Below, in pieces: positions 22,940-31,411 of a DNA stretch of 31,844 nucleotides. Source of the stretch: JBBRMY01 sp038230595 (GTDB lineage Bacteria > Bacteroidota > Ignavibacteria > Tepidaquicellales > Tepidaquicellaceae); assembly GCA_038230595.1 (NCBI GenBank), contig JBBRMY010000012.1:1-31844 (forward strand). Reading direction: 5' to 3'. The notes below the pieces were generated by a model, which did no database searches, was not told the origin of the DNA, and saw nothing but the letters and a program-made list of their open reading frames with translations. Numbering within the stretch: the first letter of the stretch is position 1; every line of letters begins with the position of its first letter. The position numbers and the translations under genes are program-made.

Positions 22940-23671
22940 ATGAAAATCTCCGAATTATTTTATTCAATACAAGGCGAAGGGAAACGCTCCGGAAGACCTT
23001 CTTTTTTTATCCGCACAAATTTCTGCAATCTTCGATGTAGCTTTAAAGGGGGGCATCTCTGTGATACACCGTATACAAGTTGGGATCCCGATGATAAAAA
23101 GAATTTGGGCGAAATGGATATAATGGAAATTGTTTCTGAATATGCGAAATATAAATGTAAAGATATTGTAATTACAGGCGGAGAGCCTGCTATGCAGACT
23201 GAAGAGCTTTTTGAACTTTGTAAAGCTCTGAAACAATTCAATTCAGATGCTGAAATTACCATCGAAACTAATGGTACCTATGATGGTGAATATTTAAATT
23301 ACATCGATCTTATAAGTGTAAGTCCAAAGCTTTTAAGCTCTGTTCCGTTTGGTACACCTTTTGAAAAAATGCATTCGAATAACAGGCTTAATTTTGATGT
23401 TCTAAATAAATTCAACTCTCTTAGAGAAGAAAATAAGACCGACATCCAGTGGAAATTCGTTATTAACGATGAAACTGATCTGGACGAGATCAGATCTTTG
23501 CAGAATGAAATTCATTTCAAAAATGAAGATGTATATTTAATGCCGGAGGGAATATCAAAAGAGGATATTGAACAAAAAAGACTCATGGTAGTCGAGCTAT
23601 GCAGAAAAAATCATTTCAATTTTACCGACAGACTTCACATCCTAATATGGGGAAATAAAAGAGGAGTATAA
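22940..23671 (+). CDS. queE: 7-carboxy-7-deazaguanine synthase QueE (radical SAM)
   Basis: A 243-residue radical SAM enzyme that contracts 6-carboxytetrahydropterin to the 7-deazapurine of queuosine and related bases. Features: FYSIQGEGKRSGRPSFFIR, the cluster-binding Cys cluster C29, C33, C41 followed by DTPYTSW, and the SAM motif VITGGEPAMQ, then E-T-N-G-T and V-S-P-K-L. The Cys spacing is C-x3-C-x7-C, where the canonical QueE spacing is C-x3-C-x2-C, because of a five-residue insertion (SFKGGHL in place of two residues). No other queuosine gene is in the window. Confidence 0.88.
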   Translation: MKISELFYSIQGEGKRSGRPSFFIRTNFCNLRCSFKGGHLCDTPYTSWDPDDKKNLGEMDIMEIVSEYAKYKCKDIVITGGEPAMQTEELFELCKALKQFNSDAEITIETNGTYDGEYLNYIDLISVSPKLLSSVPFGTPFEKMHSNNRLNFDVLNKFNSLREENKTDIQWKFVINDETDLDEIRSLQNEIHFKNEDVYLMPEGISKEDIEQKRLMVVELCRKNHFNFTDRLHILIWGNKRGV

Positions 23672-23694
23672 ATTACGAACTTTTCTCAACCTGT

Positions 23695-23720
23695 AATTCC
23701 TACGCGTCTGCGTAGGAATT
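23695..23720. terminator. terminator between queE and DUF6526 gene
   Basis: An 11-base perfect stem (23695-23705 with 23710-23720) with a 4-base loop (GTCT) in the gap between the two convergent genes. Its outer ends are A/T-rich but there is only a short T-run. Confidence 0.6.
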
Positions 23721-23738
23721 AATTTTACATTAAACCTA

Positions 23739-24158
23739 TTACACTCTGAAATTATCTGCTCTCCAGTTACTGATTGATTGCTTAATATCTTTGCTGCTCA
23801 TGTTATCTTTTAAAGCCTTATCTGAAAGCACAACAAATTCTTCATCACTCGCAAATCTTAACGCTGTAATCTGAGACATTTTATATCCTGTATTCAATAA
23901 TTTCCCGGTCATAGAAAAGTATCTTAGGTTTTCTTCTGCTCTTATTATACGATCCTGATTTTTTATAGCATAGACTCTCACCAATGTTAAAGTAAAGATC
24001 AGAACAACTGAAATTAAAAAGAGCATTACAGATAGGGAATTAATCCCCTTAGTCAAATTAAAAACAGTTAAACCTATTATTCCCATTGAAATAGGAACAG
24101 TTACAAAATGAAATAATGGTGAAAATTTTAAGTGATTTTTAAAACTCTGTTCTTGCAT
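23739..24158 (-). CDS. DUF6526 membrane protein
   Basis: A 139-residue protein. N-terminal MQEQSFKNHLKFSPLFHFV is followed by two hydrophobic helices (about 15-35 and 41-62), then the highly conserved block VRVYAIKNQDRIIRAEENLR, LTG-like loop and ITALRFASDEEFVVL, ending in I-K-Q-S-I-S-N-W-R-A-D-N-F-R-V. This is the pattern of DUF6526, found in many Bacteroidota and Gram-positive genomes. Its role is not known. It is alone, facing queE across a hairpin. Confidence 0.8.
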   Translation of the reverse strand: MQEQSFKNHLKFSPLFHFVTVPISMGIIGLTVFNLTKGINSLSVMLFLISVVLIFTLTLVRVYAIKNQDRIIRAEENLRYFSMTGKLLNTGYKMSQITALRFASDEEFVVLSDKALKDNMSSKDIKQSISNWRADNFRV

Positions 24159-24235
24159 TGAGGGTTGGGTTAAGTTTTTTAATTAATAAATGATTGTTCG
24201 TTTTTGTAATGAGATACGCAGGAATGATAATTAAG

Positions 24236-25303
24236 TTATTCTGTAACTTTGCCAAGCTTTGCTTTTTCTATAAATATTATGCTTTGGATAAGATTTCGAT
24301 AAGCGTTTAAAGAGCCATCAGATGAATTGATCTTGAGATCTGAAAAAGTCCCATTTGAATTTGTGAATTCGGTTTGCCAGTATGAGATCGCCTTTATCAG
24401 AGGATATCTTTTGTTTATAAATGCTGATAAAGCTGATACCATCCACTCACCCTTATTGCCTGATTGCGGATCATCCACTACTCCGAATTCAAGTACTGCC
24501 ATGGGCTTAACAGAGCTTACCAACGACAATGCATTGTATCCCTTTGACATAGCCTCATCAAATGAATACCAGTAAGTACCGGGTCTTTGTGAGCCATATA
24601 CGCTCATTCCTATCCAGTCTATATAATCATCTCCAGGATAATATGCTGACATCGAATTCCATTTTTCCTCAGGATCGGAAACATTATTCGGATGAAATAA
24701 CCAGGTAATGCTCAACGCTTTTTCTTTCCGGAATATATCTATGATATGTCTGTATGCTATTCTGTATTTTTCCGGACCGTCTTCAAGTGATTTGTCTCCA
24801 TAACTCATCGATCTTCCTCCGTTATGAATTCCACTCCACTGAAACCAGCTGCCATTCATCTCCGGTGCGAAATCGAGCATTAACGGAATATTTTTATCCC
24901 TTGCTGCTCTAGCCCATATGCTCAGCTTCTTATCAAATTTTCCATTTATAATATTATCTAAAGTATATAGAGTATCTTTTTTGTAAGTATTAAAATCGGA
25001 TCGCGGCATCAATCTTATATATGGTATCTTGCCCATTGAATTAATCAATTCAACTTCTTTTGATGGGAAAATTATTCCTGTATACCAGTTATTTGAAAAA
25101 TTTACCCAGGCAGTTTTTTTACCGGCAAGAGAGTCGAATAGCTCTATCTTTTCTTTTGTGACTACATCCTCAGTATTTCCCATGTAGGGAAAAGCTCCGT
25201 GATAAATGTATCCTTCATCGGGAGGAAGAAGCTTAACAGAATTATTCTGTGCATTCATAGATCCTGAAATGAGCATCAAAGCGAATATAATGATCGATCG
25301 CAT
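24236..25303 (-). CDS. exported glycoside hydrolase family 26 (beta-mannanase-like)
   Basis: A 355-residue protein with a signal peptide (MRSIIIFALMLISGSMNAQ). The (beta/alpha)8 hydrolase core shows both GH26 catalytic acids: Glu148 in F-A-P-E-M-N-G-S-W-F-Q-W as acid/base and Glu272 in M-A-V-L-E-F-G as nucleophile, plus W-I-G-M-S-V-Y-G. GH26 enzymes cut beta-1,4-mannan or beta-1,3-1,4 glucans. It lies next to the glycosyltransferase/BcsB-like set on the same strand but behind a strong terminator, so it has its own transcript. I read it as the trimming hydrolase for the same polysaccharide, in the role of BcsZ; substrate unproven. Confidence 0.88.
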   Translation of the reverse strand: MRSIIIFALMLISGSMNAQNNSVKLLPPDEGYIYHGAFPYMGNTEDVVTKEKIELFDSLAGKKTAWVNFSNNWYTGIIFPSKEVELINSMGKIPYIRLMPRSDFNTYKKDTLYTLDNIINGKFDKKLSIWARAARDKNIPLMLDFAPEMNGSWFQWSGIHNGGRSMSYGDKSLEDGPEKYRIAYRHIIDIFRKEKALSITWLFHPNNVSDPEEKWNSMSAYYPGDDYIDWIGMSVYGSQRPGTYWYSFDEAMSKGYNALSLVSSVKPMAVLEFGVVDDPQSGNKGEWMVSALSAFINKRYPLIKAISYWQTEFTNSNGTFSDLKINSSDGSLNAYRNLIQSIIFIEKAKLGKVTE

Positions 25304-25370
25304 GTATTAAAATAATTATAAAGAATTACTTAGTGGAAGTAATAAATTATTAAACATTTAAAAACAAAAA

Positions 25371-25396
25371 AACGTTTCCGGAACACCGGAAACGTT
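25371..25396 (-). terminator. terminator of the exopolysaccharide operon
   Basis: A perfect 11-base stem AACGTTTCCGG (25371-25381) with its complement (25386-25396), 4-base loop; in the minus direction a T-run (complement of the A-run 25362-25370) follows. It ends the transcript that includes the glycosyltransferase. Confidence 0.88.
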
Positions 25397-25427
25397 TTTA
25401 TAATATATGAAAAATTAAATTTGAGAT

Positions 25428-27359
25428 CTACTTGGAAGGTACAGTAACAAAATCTCCGCCTTTACCAAAAGAGCTGATACCATGCTGTGTCTTTTCCCAA
25501 TAGAATGGATTAGTAATAAGCTGGGCAAATCCTTTCCATGCACCTATACTAATCAGTACCCAATAGAATGGAATAGTCAAAGCGATAGGTATAGAAGAAT
25601 AATTCTTCTTTAAAAGATAAGGACCAATATGAAGAACTATATAAATTAGATTTCCAAGTATAAGGTTGAATTCACAAACTGTCTGCACTTCCGGAGTGAA
25701 AAGTACTTTAGATACATTTGGAAAGAATATCGTTAAGATCGTAACGATCCATAATATCGGATTGATCAGCGGAAGTATAATATTACCTCCAAACGTGAAC
25801 ATGAAAAATAAAAACTTTTTTATTCCCAATTCTTTTACAAATCTTACAGGAAATCTCATATGAACAAGAAGCGTCTGCATATATCCTTTAAACCATCTTG
25901 AACGCTGTCTTATCCAGTTCCATACCTCAAGATTTGCTTCTTCAAGAGTGTATGAGTTTAACATAGCCGTTTCATAATCTCTTTTTGAAATACGAATTCC
26001 AAGATCAGCATCTTCTGTTACATTGTAAGGATCCCAGCCGCCAAGCTTTTTTAATAGCTTAGTCTTGAAGTGATTGCTGGTTCCTCCAAGCGGAAGGGGA
26101 GCATCCACAAAGTCCAATCCCTGCAGCCAGTAATCAAACCAGAATGAATATTCCAGTGAGAACCATCTTGCAAGAAGATTCTCATTAGGATTATAAAAAT
26201 TTAAATGTCCCTGAAGGCAGACGTAATTATCATCTACTTTATTGAAAGCAATAACAGCTTTTTTTAACTGATCTGTATCCGGTTCATCTTCAGCATCAAA
26301 AATAACTGTATACTCTCCGCGTGCGCGGTAAAGTCCATAATTACATGCTCTCGGCTTTGTTTTAATATCGGCATCAGGTACTATAGTACAATCAAATATT
26401 TTTGTTAATTTTCTGTATTCAATCATTGAGAGATTTCCAAGCATCTTTGTTGGCGTTCCGCCGAGTAAACCTAAAGCTCTTGCCTCATCAATTGTTTCAT
26501 TATCATTTTCTTCAAGAAGTACTTTGATATCAAGCTTGTCTTTGGGATAATCAAGCTTATTCATATTGATAACGATATCTGCAAGTACACTGGCTTCCTT
26601 ATAAACAGGAATAAGAATAGTGTAAACAGGGAGAATAGCATTGCTGATATTTCTCACTTCTTCAGGTGTTACAGTAATACCTTTTCCAGAATTCTCAAAT
26701 CCTCTTAATGAAATATAAAGCTTGAACGGATTTAATAAAAAATAAACCAGGTTCACAACCATGAATAAAATAAAGGCTGTGGTTTTTGTAAAAAATATTA
26801 AGAGCAGTATTAATAAGAGTGCCATTCCCATAAGGAAATATTTCTGCCATTTGTAAAGAACAGTATAAGCTGATTCTTCCGGACTTCTGTCTCTTAATTC
26901 TCCTAAAGCTTTATAAGTATGTATCTGATTATATGCTCCGTCAAGCGCAGCATCAATAGCATCAATTGATGCTATCTTAATCTCAATACTTCTTTTAAAG
27001 ATCTTATTAAGCTCTTTAAATAATTTTATATTGAAAGGGTTTGCAGTTGCTATAACAACTTTATCCCTTGTTATCTCTAATATGAAAATAAGATTTTTCT
27101 TAATAACGCTGAAAGGAAGAGCTGAAGCAAGGTAGCTTTTCTTTTTAAGATCTGCTTCTTCAACGTACGGAATATTCAGATCCTGAGCAACTTTTCTGAA
27201 GAAATTTTCATCCAGATCTATCTTCTTATCTCTAAGGATAGTGATGAAATTCTGTTCGCTTTGAATAGGGGAAATATGCTCTTCTTTATCTATTCCATAT
27301 TTATGGAAAAGGGAAGTAAGGTAGCCGGAAATGTATGATTTGTACTCTTTTGAATACAT
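25428..27359 (-). CDS. processive family 2 glycosyltransferase with GspE/MshE N-terminal-like domain
   Basis: A 643-residue membrane enzyme. Residues about 30-145 form a domain like the N-terminal part of type II secretion ATPase GspE (L-N-I-P-Y-V-E, P-F-S-V-I-K-K-N, V-V-I-A-T-A-N-P-F-N, I-D-A-A-L-D-G). Two membrane helices at about 175-191 and 195-212 precede the GT2 catalytic region: I-P-V-Y-K-E, D-A-E-D-E-P-D (355-361), G-G-T-S-N-H-F, T-E-D (448-450) and Q-R-S-R-W (485-489), the set of cellulose-synthase-like enzymes. More helices follow at the end. It probably polymerises and extrudes a glycan. The classic MshE c-di-GMP motif is not evident, and no PilZ is present. Confidence 0.9.
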   Translation of the reverse strand: MYSKEYKSYISGYLTSLFHKYGIDKEEHISPIQSEQNFITILRDKKIDLDENFFRKVAQDLNIPYVEEADLKKKSYLASALPFSVIKKNLIFILEITRDKVVIATANPFNIKLFKELNKIFKRSIEIKIASIDAIDAALDGAYNQIHTYKALGELRDRSPEESAYTVLYKWQKYFLMGMALLLILLLIFFTKTTAFILFMVVNLVYFLLNPFKLYISLRGFENSGKGITVTPEEVRNISNAILPVYTILIPVYKEASVLADIVINMNKLDYPKDKLDIKVLLEENDNETIDEARALGLLGGTPTKMLGNLSMIEYRKLTKIFDCTIVPDADIKTKPRACNYGLYRARGEYTVIFDAEDEPDTDQLKKAVIAFNKVDDNYVCLQGHLNFYNPNENLLARWFSLEYSFWFDYWLQGLDFVDAPLPLGGTSNHFKTKLLKKLGGWDPYNVTEDADLGIRISKRDYETAMLNSYTLEEANLEVWNWIRQRSRWFKGYMQTLLVHMRFPVRFVKELGIKKFLFFMFTFGGNIILPLINPILWIVTILTIFFPNVSKVLFTPEVQTVCEFNLILGNLIYIVLHIGPYLLKKNYSSIPIALTIPFYWVLISIGAWKGFAQLITNPFYWEKTQHGISSFGKGGDFVTVPSK

Positions 27360-27367
27360 GAGTATGG

Positions 27368-27814
27368 TTATTCTTTATCTTCTAAGTTATTCAGTCTGTC
27401 TTCAATCCATTCACTCACTCTGTCTTCATTCAATCTTTCTGTTTTATCCTGCTCATGAAGCTTATTTGTAATAACTTTAAGAAGATTGTCAGGGTTAACA
27501 GGCTTCAAAATATATGCGCTCGCTCCAAGATTCAATGATAGTACTGCATTGTCAAGGCTTGCAAAGCCTGTGATCATGATCACTTTTATCCTTGGCTTTA
27601 GCTTTTGAATGTTAGCCAAAACTTCTGTTCCCAGAATGTCAGGAAGCATTATATCACAAAGAACGATATTATAATCTTCGTCTTTGATAAGTTCGATAGC
27701 ATCTTTTCCGGTATATGCGGCAGCAGTATCGTATCCGGCTAGCTCTAAAACTTCCTGAATACTTTGAACAATCATTTTATCGTCGTCAACAACCAGTATT
27801 TTTATGTTATCCAT
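27368..27814 (-). CDS. stand-alone response regulator receiver
   Basis: A 148-residue protein made of one CheY-like receiver with Asp10-Asp12, phospho-accepting Asp54 (L-C-D-I-M-L-P), Thr82 and Lys104 (L-K-P), plus about 25 charged residues at the end without a DNA-binding domain. It presumably passes a signal by binding protein targets. Its start overlaps the stop of the kinase gene by one base (TAATG), and the glycosyltransferase gene begins 8 bases after it, so all three are one operon. The glycosyltransferase or BcsB-like protein may be its target; this is inference. Confidence 0.92.
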   Translation of the reverse strand: MDNIKILVVDDDKMIVQSIQEVLELAGYDTAAAYTGKDAIELIKDEDYNIVLCDIMLPDILGTEVLANIQKLKPRIKVIMITGFASLDNAVLSLNLGASAYILKPVNPDNLLKVITNKLHEQDKTERLNEDRVSEWIEDRLNNLEDKE

Positions 27815-29319
27815 TATATGAGTTCCTTTCTTAAAGGAATTTTAATATTAACTGAAACTCCGCTGTGATTATTTGTAATATTAATAAATCCGCTGTGAGC
27901 ATCTATTAATTTTTTACAGACTGCAAGTCCAAGTCCTAATCCTTTTGCTTTTGAAGTCTGCAACGGTGTAAAAAGCTTTGCTAAAAATTTTTCCGGTATC
28001 CCTCCGCCCTCATCTGTCAGGTTGATATAATAGAATTTATCATCTATTCCGCCTGCGATCTCAATTTTTCCTCCATCTATCATAGCCTGGATAGAATTCG
28101 AGATAAGGTTGGTCATTACTCTTTTAAAAGAACCGCTGTCTATATAAAAATCAGGAAGTCCTGAAAAATTCTTTATTTTAATATCTATATTTGAAGGAAC
28201 CTGTAAAGTACTTACTATATATTCTAAAAGCTTTTTAAAATCTGTTTTCCTGATATCAAGATTTACATTTTTCGAATAATCCTGAAGGTCGGAAACGATC
28301 TTATTCATGTATTCAACCTGTTCATCGATCTTTTCAAGGGAGCCAAGAATTTCTTCATTCAAAGGCTTTTTCAGCTTATGAGCAAAGTCAGGTGACATTT
28401 TCATTTTTGCCAGGTAAATATTATTAATAATTACCTGCAAAGGATTTCTCAGATCATGCCCAACCATAGCTGCCGTTTCGCCTATTGTTGCAAACTTTCT
28501 TGCCTCTTCCAGCTTTTTCGTTCTGTCTTCAACCAAAAGCTCAAGGCCTTCAGAATAATTAACAAGCTTTTCTCTCGATTTAACGCTCTCAGTAATGTCT
28601 CTTATGATGCACACAACTGCTACTAAGTTATTAAGCCTATCCTTGATAGTTGAAACAGATACCGATGTTGTTAAAGAACTTCCATCCTTGCGGATATTCT
28701 GGAATTCACCTTCATTTTTGCTTTGGTCAGAAGATATAAGTTCTGTAAACTTTTTTAACTCGCCCTTCACCCAGATATTATCAAGATTATTCCCGATCAT
28801 ATCTTCAGAGCTGAAGCCAAACATTTTTTCAAAAGAACTGTTAACGTAGAAAACATTTCTGTTAAGATCCATCAGAACAACACTGTCATAAATGCTCATA
28901 AGAGCGCTTGACAATATTTTTATTTTATGCTCTGCTTCACTCTTTCCAATTGCCTTATCAATAGTCAAAGGCAAAAGCTTAAGATGATTCTTGTTAGAAG
29001 TTTTTACAAAGTAATCGTAAGCTCCTGCTTTTATTGCACTGATCGCAGTTTCTTCATCGCCTGCGCCGGTTATAACAATTATCGGCACATCCTTTACAAA
29101 ATCAAAAATATCAAGTGCGATCCCATCGCCTAAGTAATAGTCCGTTACAACTGCGTCAAATAAATGAACTTCAATTTCTTTTTTAGCTTCCTGAACTGAG
29201 CTTGCAACTGTGAACTTATAAGGAACCTTCTGATAATTCATATATTGCAGAAAGATCTGTTGCTCGATCTTATTATCTTCTACAAGTAATATATGATAAT
29301 CTTTCCTCAATAATTTCAA
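27814..29319 (-). CDS. hybrid sensor kinase: receiver, PAS, histidine kinase
   Basis: A 501-residue cytoplasmic kinase without membrane helices. Order: receiver (residues 9-125, Asp60 phosphosite in V-V-T-D-Y-Y, Lys106), PAS domain (about 135-245, D-G-S-S-L-T-T-S-V-S-V and I-I-R-D-I-T-E typical of a PAC end), coiled coil (250-275, S-R-E-K-L...K-L-E-E-A-R), dimerisation/phosphotransfer (His288 in G-H-D-L-R-N-P-L), N-box (N-L-I-S-N-S-I-Q), G1 D-E-G-G-G-I-P and G2 K-G-L-G-L-G-L. It is the sensor partner for the downstream receiver and probably controls the exopolysaccharide machinery. 28 bases separate it from the BcsB-like gene upstream. Confidence 0.93.
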   Translation of the reverse strand: MKLLRKDYHILLVEDNKIEQQIFLQYMNYQKVPYKFTVASSVQEAKKEIEVHLFDAVVTDYYLGDGIALDIFDFVKDVPIIVITGAGDEETAISAIKAGAYDYFVKTSNKNHLKLLPLTIDKAIGKSEAEHKIKILSSALMSIYDSVVLMDLNRNVFYVNSSFEKMFGFSSEDMIGNNLDNIWVKGELKKFTELISSDQSKNEGEFQNIRKDGSSLTTSVSVSTIKDRLNNLVAVVCIIRDITESVKSREKLVNYSEGLELLVEDRTKKLEEARKFATIGETAAMVGHDLRNPLQVIINNIYLAKMKMSPDFAHKLKKPLNEEILGSLEKIDEQVEYMNKIVSDLQDYSKNVNLDIRKTDFKKLLEYIVSTLQVPSNIDIKIKNFSGLPDFYIDSGSFKRVMTNLISNSIQAMIDGGKIEIAGGIDDKFYYINLTDEGGGIPEKFLAKLFTPLQTSKAKGLGLGLAVCKKLIDAHSGFINITNNHSGVSVNIKIPLRKELI

Positions 29320-29347
29320 ACTTCATTACTGAAGCTTCAATAAAAAT

Positions 29348-31411
29348 TTAACGGAATATTTTCTTTCTGAACAAGAATAATAATAAAAGAACGATTACAA
29401 TTGCTCCGATTATGAAATACCAGAGCTTAATATTTGTAGACTTTTCAATTTGCTTTAGTACGCTTCTTACCGGCGGAACTTCAACTAATCTTCCGTCTTT
29501 TTTAACAAGCATAAGAGGACCGTTCAGCTTTGCGAATTGCTCTCGGTTTGTAAGAATATTGTTGATCGTGTTTACTGTATTGTCATCATCAACCATTATA
29601 GAATAAACAACCCCTTTGGAATTCCATGGGGACTGGCTTGCCTGTAAAATTGCTGAAGAAGAAGCCAGCTCGTTATTTGTTGTATTGAAATTTTTGTCAA
29701 CCGTATAGCCGGCTCCTGAAGGAGTTAATGCATTCTTATCCTTCAATTGATTCCATCTTGCAGCATCACCTTTGTAGCCAAGCATTACTATTGTTGAAGA
29801 TTTCTTTAAGCTGTCATCAATGTTATCTCCTGTAACAACTCTGTAACCGACTAATTGCTTGTTTGTCTGTCCTGATTTTGCAGCAAGCAATCCGGCTAAT
29901 GTTAAATGACTGTCTGATAACTTTGAAGGAAGCCAGAATACTATTGGGTCAGATGATAGACCAACATCTGTAAGAGCGAACGGCATATTTTTTAATGACG
30001 GAGGAGCGCTGAAGTTTCCGGGTGCTAAATAAATTTCTGAATTACCTTCAACCACTGTCCATACGAGATCATCATACCAGTGATCGCAATTGATATCTTT
30101 AATTCCGCCAATATCATGATAAGCTGAAAATTCTATTGACCATTCATTTTTTTCTAATTCACTGTCAGGAATTTTAACTGTGAATGAACCGCCTTTAGTG
30201 TTTGTTTCATTTAATGCTGAAGATCCAACCGGTATTCCGTTTATATAAACAATAAGAATAGACATTCTCGGATTCATAACATCTGAGTGATAAAAATTCA
30301 CTTTGATATATGTATCGTTGCTTATGTCATAATTTAATGGTCTTCTGAAAATAAATGCTTTTCTTTGATTAAAAATACCTGCTAAAACTATTTGCGGAAA
30401 TCCTAATTGTGATAAAGTATATAAGCCTGCCTTAGATGATTTCTTTTTTAAATTATTATCAGTCGGGAATTTTGTAACAATTGAAACAGTAGAATCCATC
30501 TGAGAAACCATATCTGAATTTGTCAGAGCTCCAACTGATTTTGCAAGTCCGTCCTTCCCTTTACCTGTAACAGATATGATCGGATCTCTGTCCGGTCCGC
30601 CGTCTTTTCTTATTAGTCCCGTATTGTCACCAATACCTCCCTGGTCAACGCCAAGCTTTCCTGTTTCACCGATCTTTACAAGCTTTCCCTGATATGAAGT
30701 TGCATCAGTGGAAACTTTGAAGACCAGGTTTCCATTAACAGAAGCCAGACCCCAATCACTGACAAGCATTAGCATATTTTCGACTTCCATATTAGATGGC
30801 TTTGCAGGAAGATAAACATTTGCCTGTACCGGATTTTTCATGAATAAGTCCAGGTATGGATATGGGTAATAATATAACGGATATGAATTATTGAGATTCA
30901 GATCAAGATGCAAAAAAGAGCTCTTTAATATTCTGAGCCAGTTTGCATTGTTGTATATATCTTTACATGGCTCATCAGATGTTCTTAGAACAGTGAATAT
31001 TTTTATTTGGTTGAAACCGGGAACAAATTTATCTTTTGGAAGTGGGACAGTGTAGGAAGCGGAATCTGGAAATTTTGCATTTACATATTTTGAGCTGATC
31101 GGCATATCATTAAGATAAACCGAAATGAAGCTTACCCTATCAAGAATTACTTCCGCATTTGTATAGTTAATAGTGATCGAGGCATTATCAAAACTTTCGA
31201 TGTACGCTTTCATATCAAAGAAGTACTGAGTATAGCCTACTGGTCCTTTGTTATACTGATCCTGCTCAAACATCTGTATATTGTAAGATTTTTGAGTACC
31301 GGCTTCAGCGCCTGTGGTTAGAATAAAGCAGGTTGAAAAGATAACTAAAAACATAATTATCTTTGAAATACCGGAAACGGATCTCAATAAAAGACTGAAC
31401 GGATTCTTCAT
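29348..31411 (-). CDS. BcsB-like periplasmic polysaccharide synthase subunit
   Basis: A 687-residue envelope protein. N-terminal signal or anchor at residues 17-33 with a typical A-E-A end, a long mostly beta periplasmic part, and one C-terminal membrane helix (about 665-682) ending in a basic R-K-K. The layout equals BcsB, the partner of the cellulose synthase catalytic subunit. The first half shows F-I-S-V-Y-L-N-D, P-L-P-K-D and, around 149-165, E-P-C-K-D-x-x-N-N-A-N-W-L-R-I-L-K-S-S, the Cys and Trp pattern of the BcsB family. It would guide the nascent polymer to the outer membrane. It is the first gene of the operon with the kinase, receiver and glycosyltransferase. Confidence 0.85.
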   Translation of the reverse strand: MKNPFSLLLRSVSGISKIIMFLVIFSTCFILTTGAEAGTQKSYNIQMFEQDQYNKGPVGYTQYFFDMKAYIESFDNASITINYTNAEVILDRVSFISVYLNDMPISSKYVNAKFPDSASYTVPLPKDKFVPGFNQIKIFTVLRTSDEPCKDIYNNANWLRILKSSFLHLDLNLNNSYPLYYYPYPYLDLFMKNPVQANVYLPAKPSNMEVENMLMLVSDWGLASVNGNLVFKVSTDATSYQGKLVKIGETGKLGVDQGGIGDNTGLIRKDGGPDRDPIISVTGKGKDGLAKSVGALTNSDMVSQMDSTVSIVTKFPTDNNLKKKSSKAGLYTLSQLGFPQIVLAGIFNQRKAFIFRRPLNYDISNDTYIKVNFYHSDVMNPRMSILIVYINGIPVGSSALNETNTKGGSFTVKIPDSELEKNEWSIEFSAYHDIGGIKDINCDHWYDDLVWTVVEGNSEIYLAPGNFSAPPSLKNMPFALTDVGLSSDPIVFWLPSKLSDSHLTLAGLLAAKSGQTNKQLVGYRVVTGDNIDDSLKKSSTIVMLGYKGDAARWNQLKDKNALTPSGAGYTVDKNFNTTNNELASSSAILQASQSPWNSKGVVYSIMVDDDNTVNTINNILTNREQFAKLNGPLMLVKKDGRLVEVPPVRSVLKQIEKSTNIKLWYFIIGAIVIVLLLLFLFRKKIFR

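Noticed and set aside
25428..27359. Classic MshE c-di-GMP binding motif in the GT2 N-terminal domain
   Set aside because: I could not find the R-L-G-x-x-L tandem pattern with the proper spacing, so c-di-GMP binding is left as a question.
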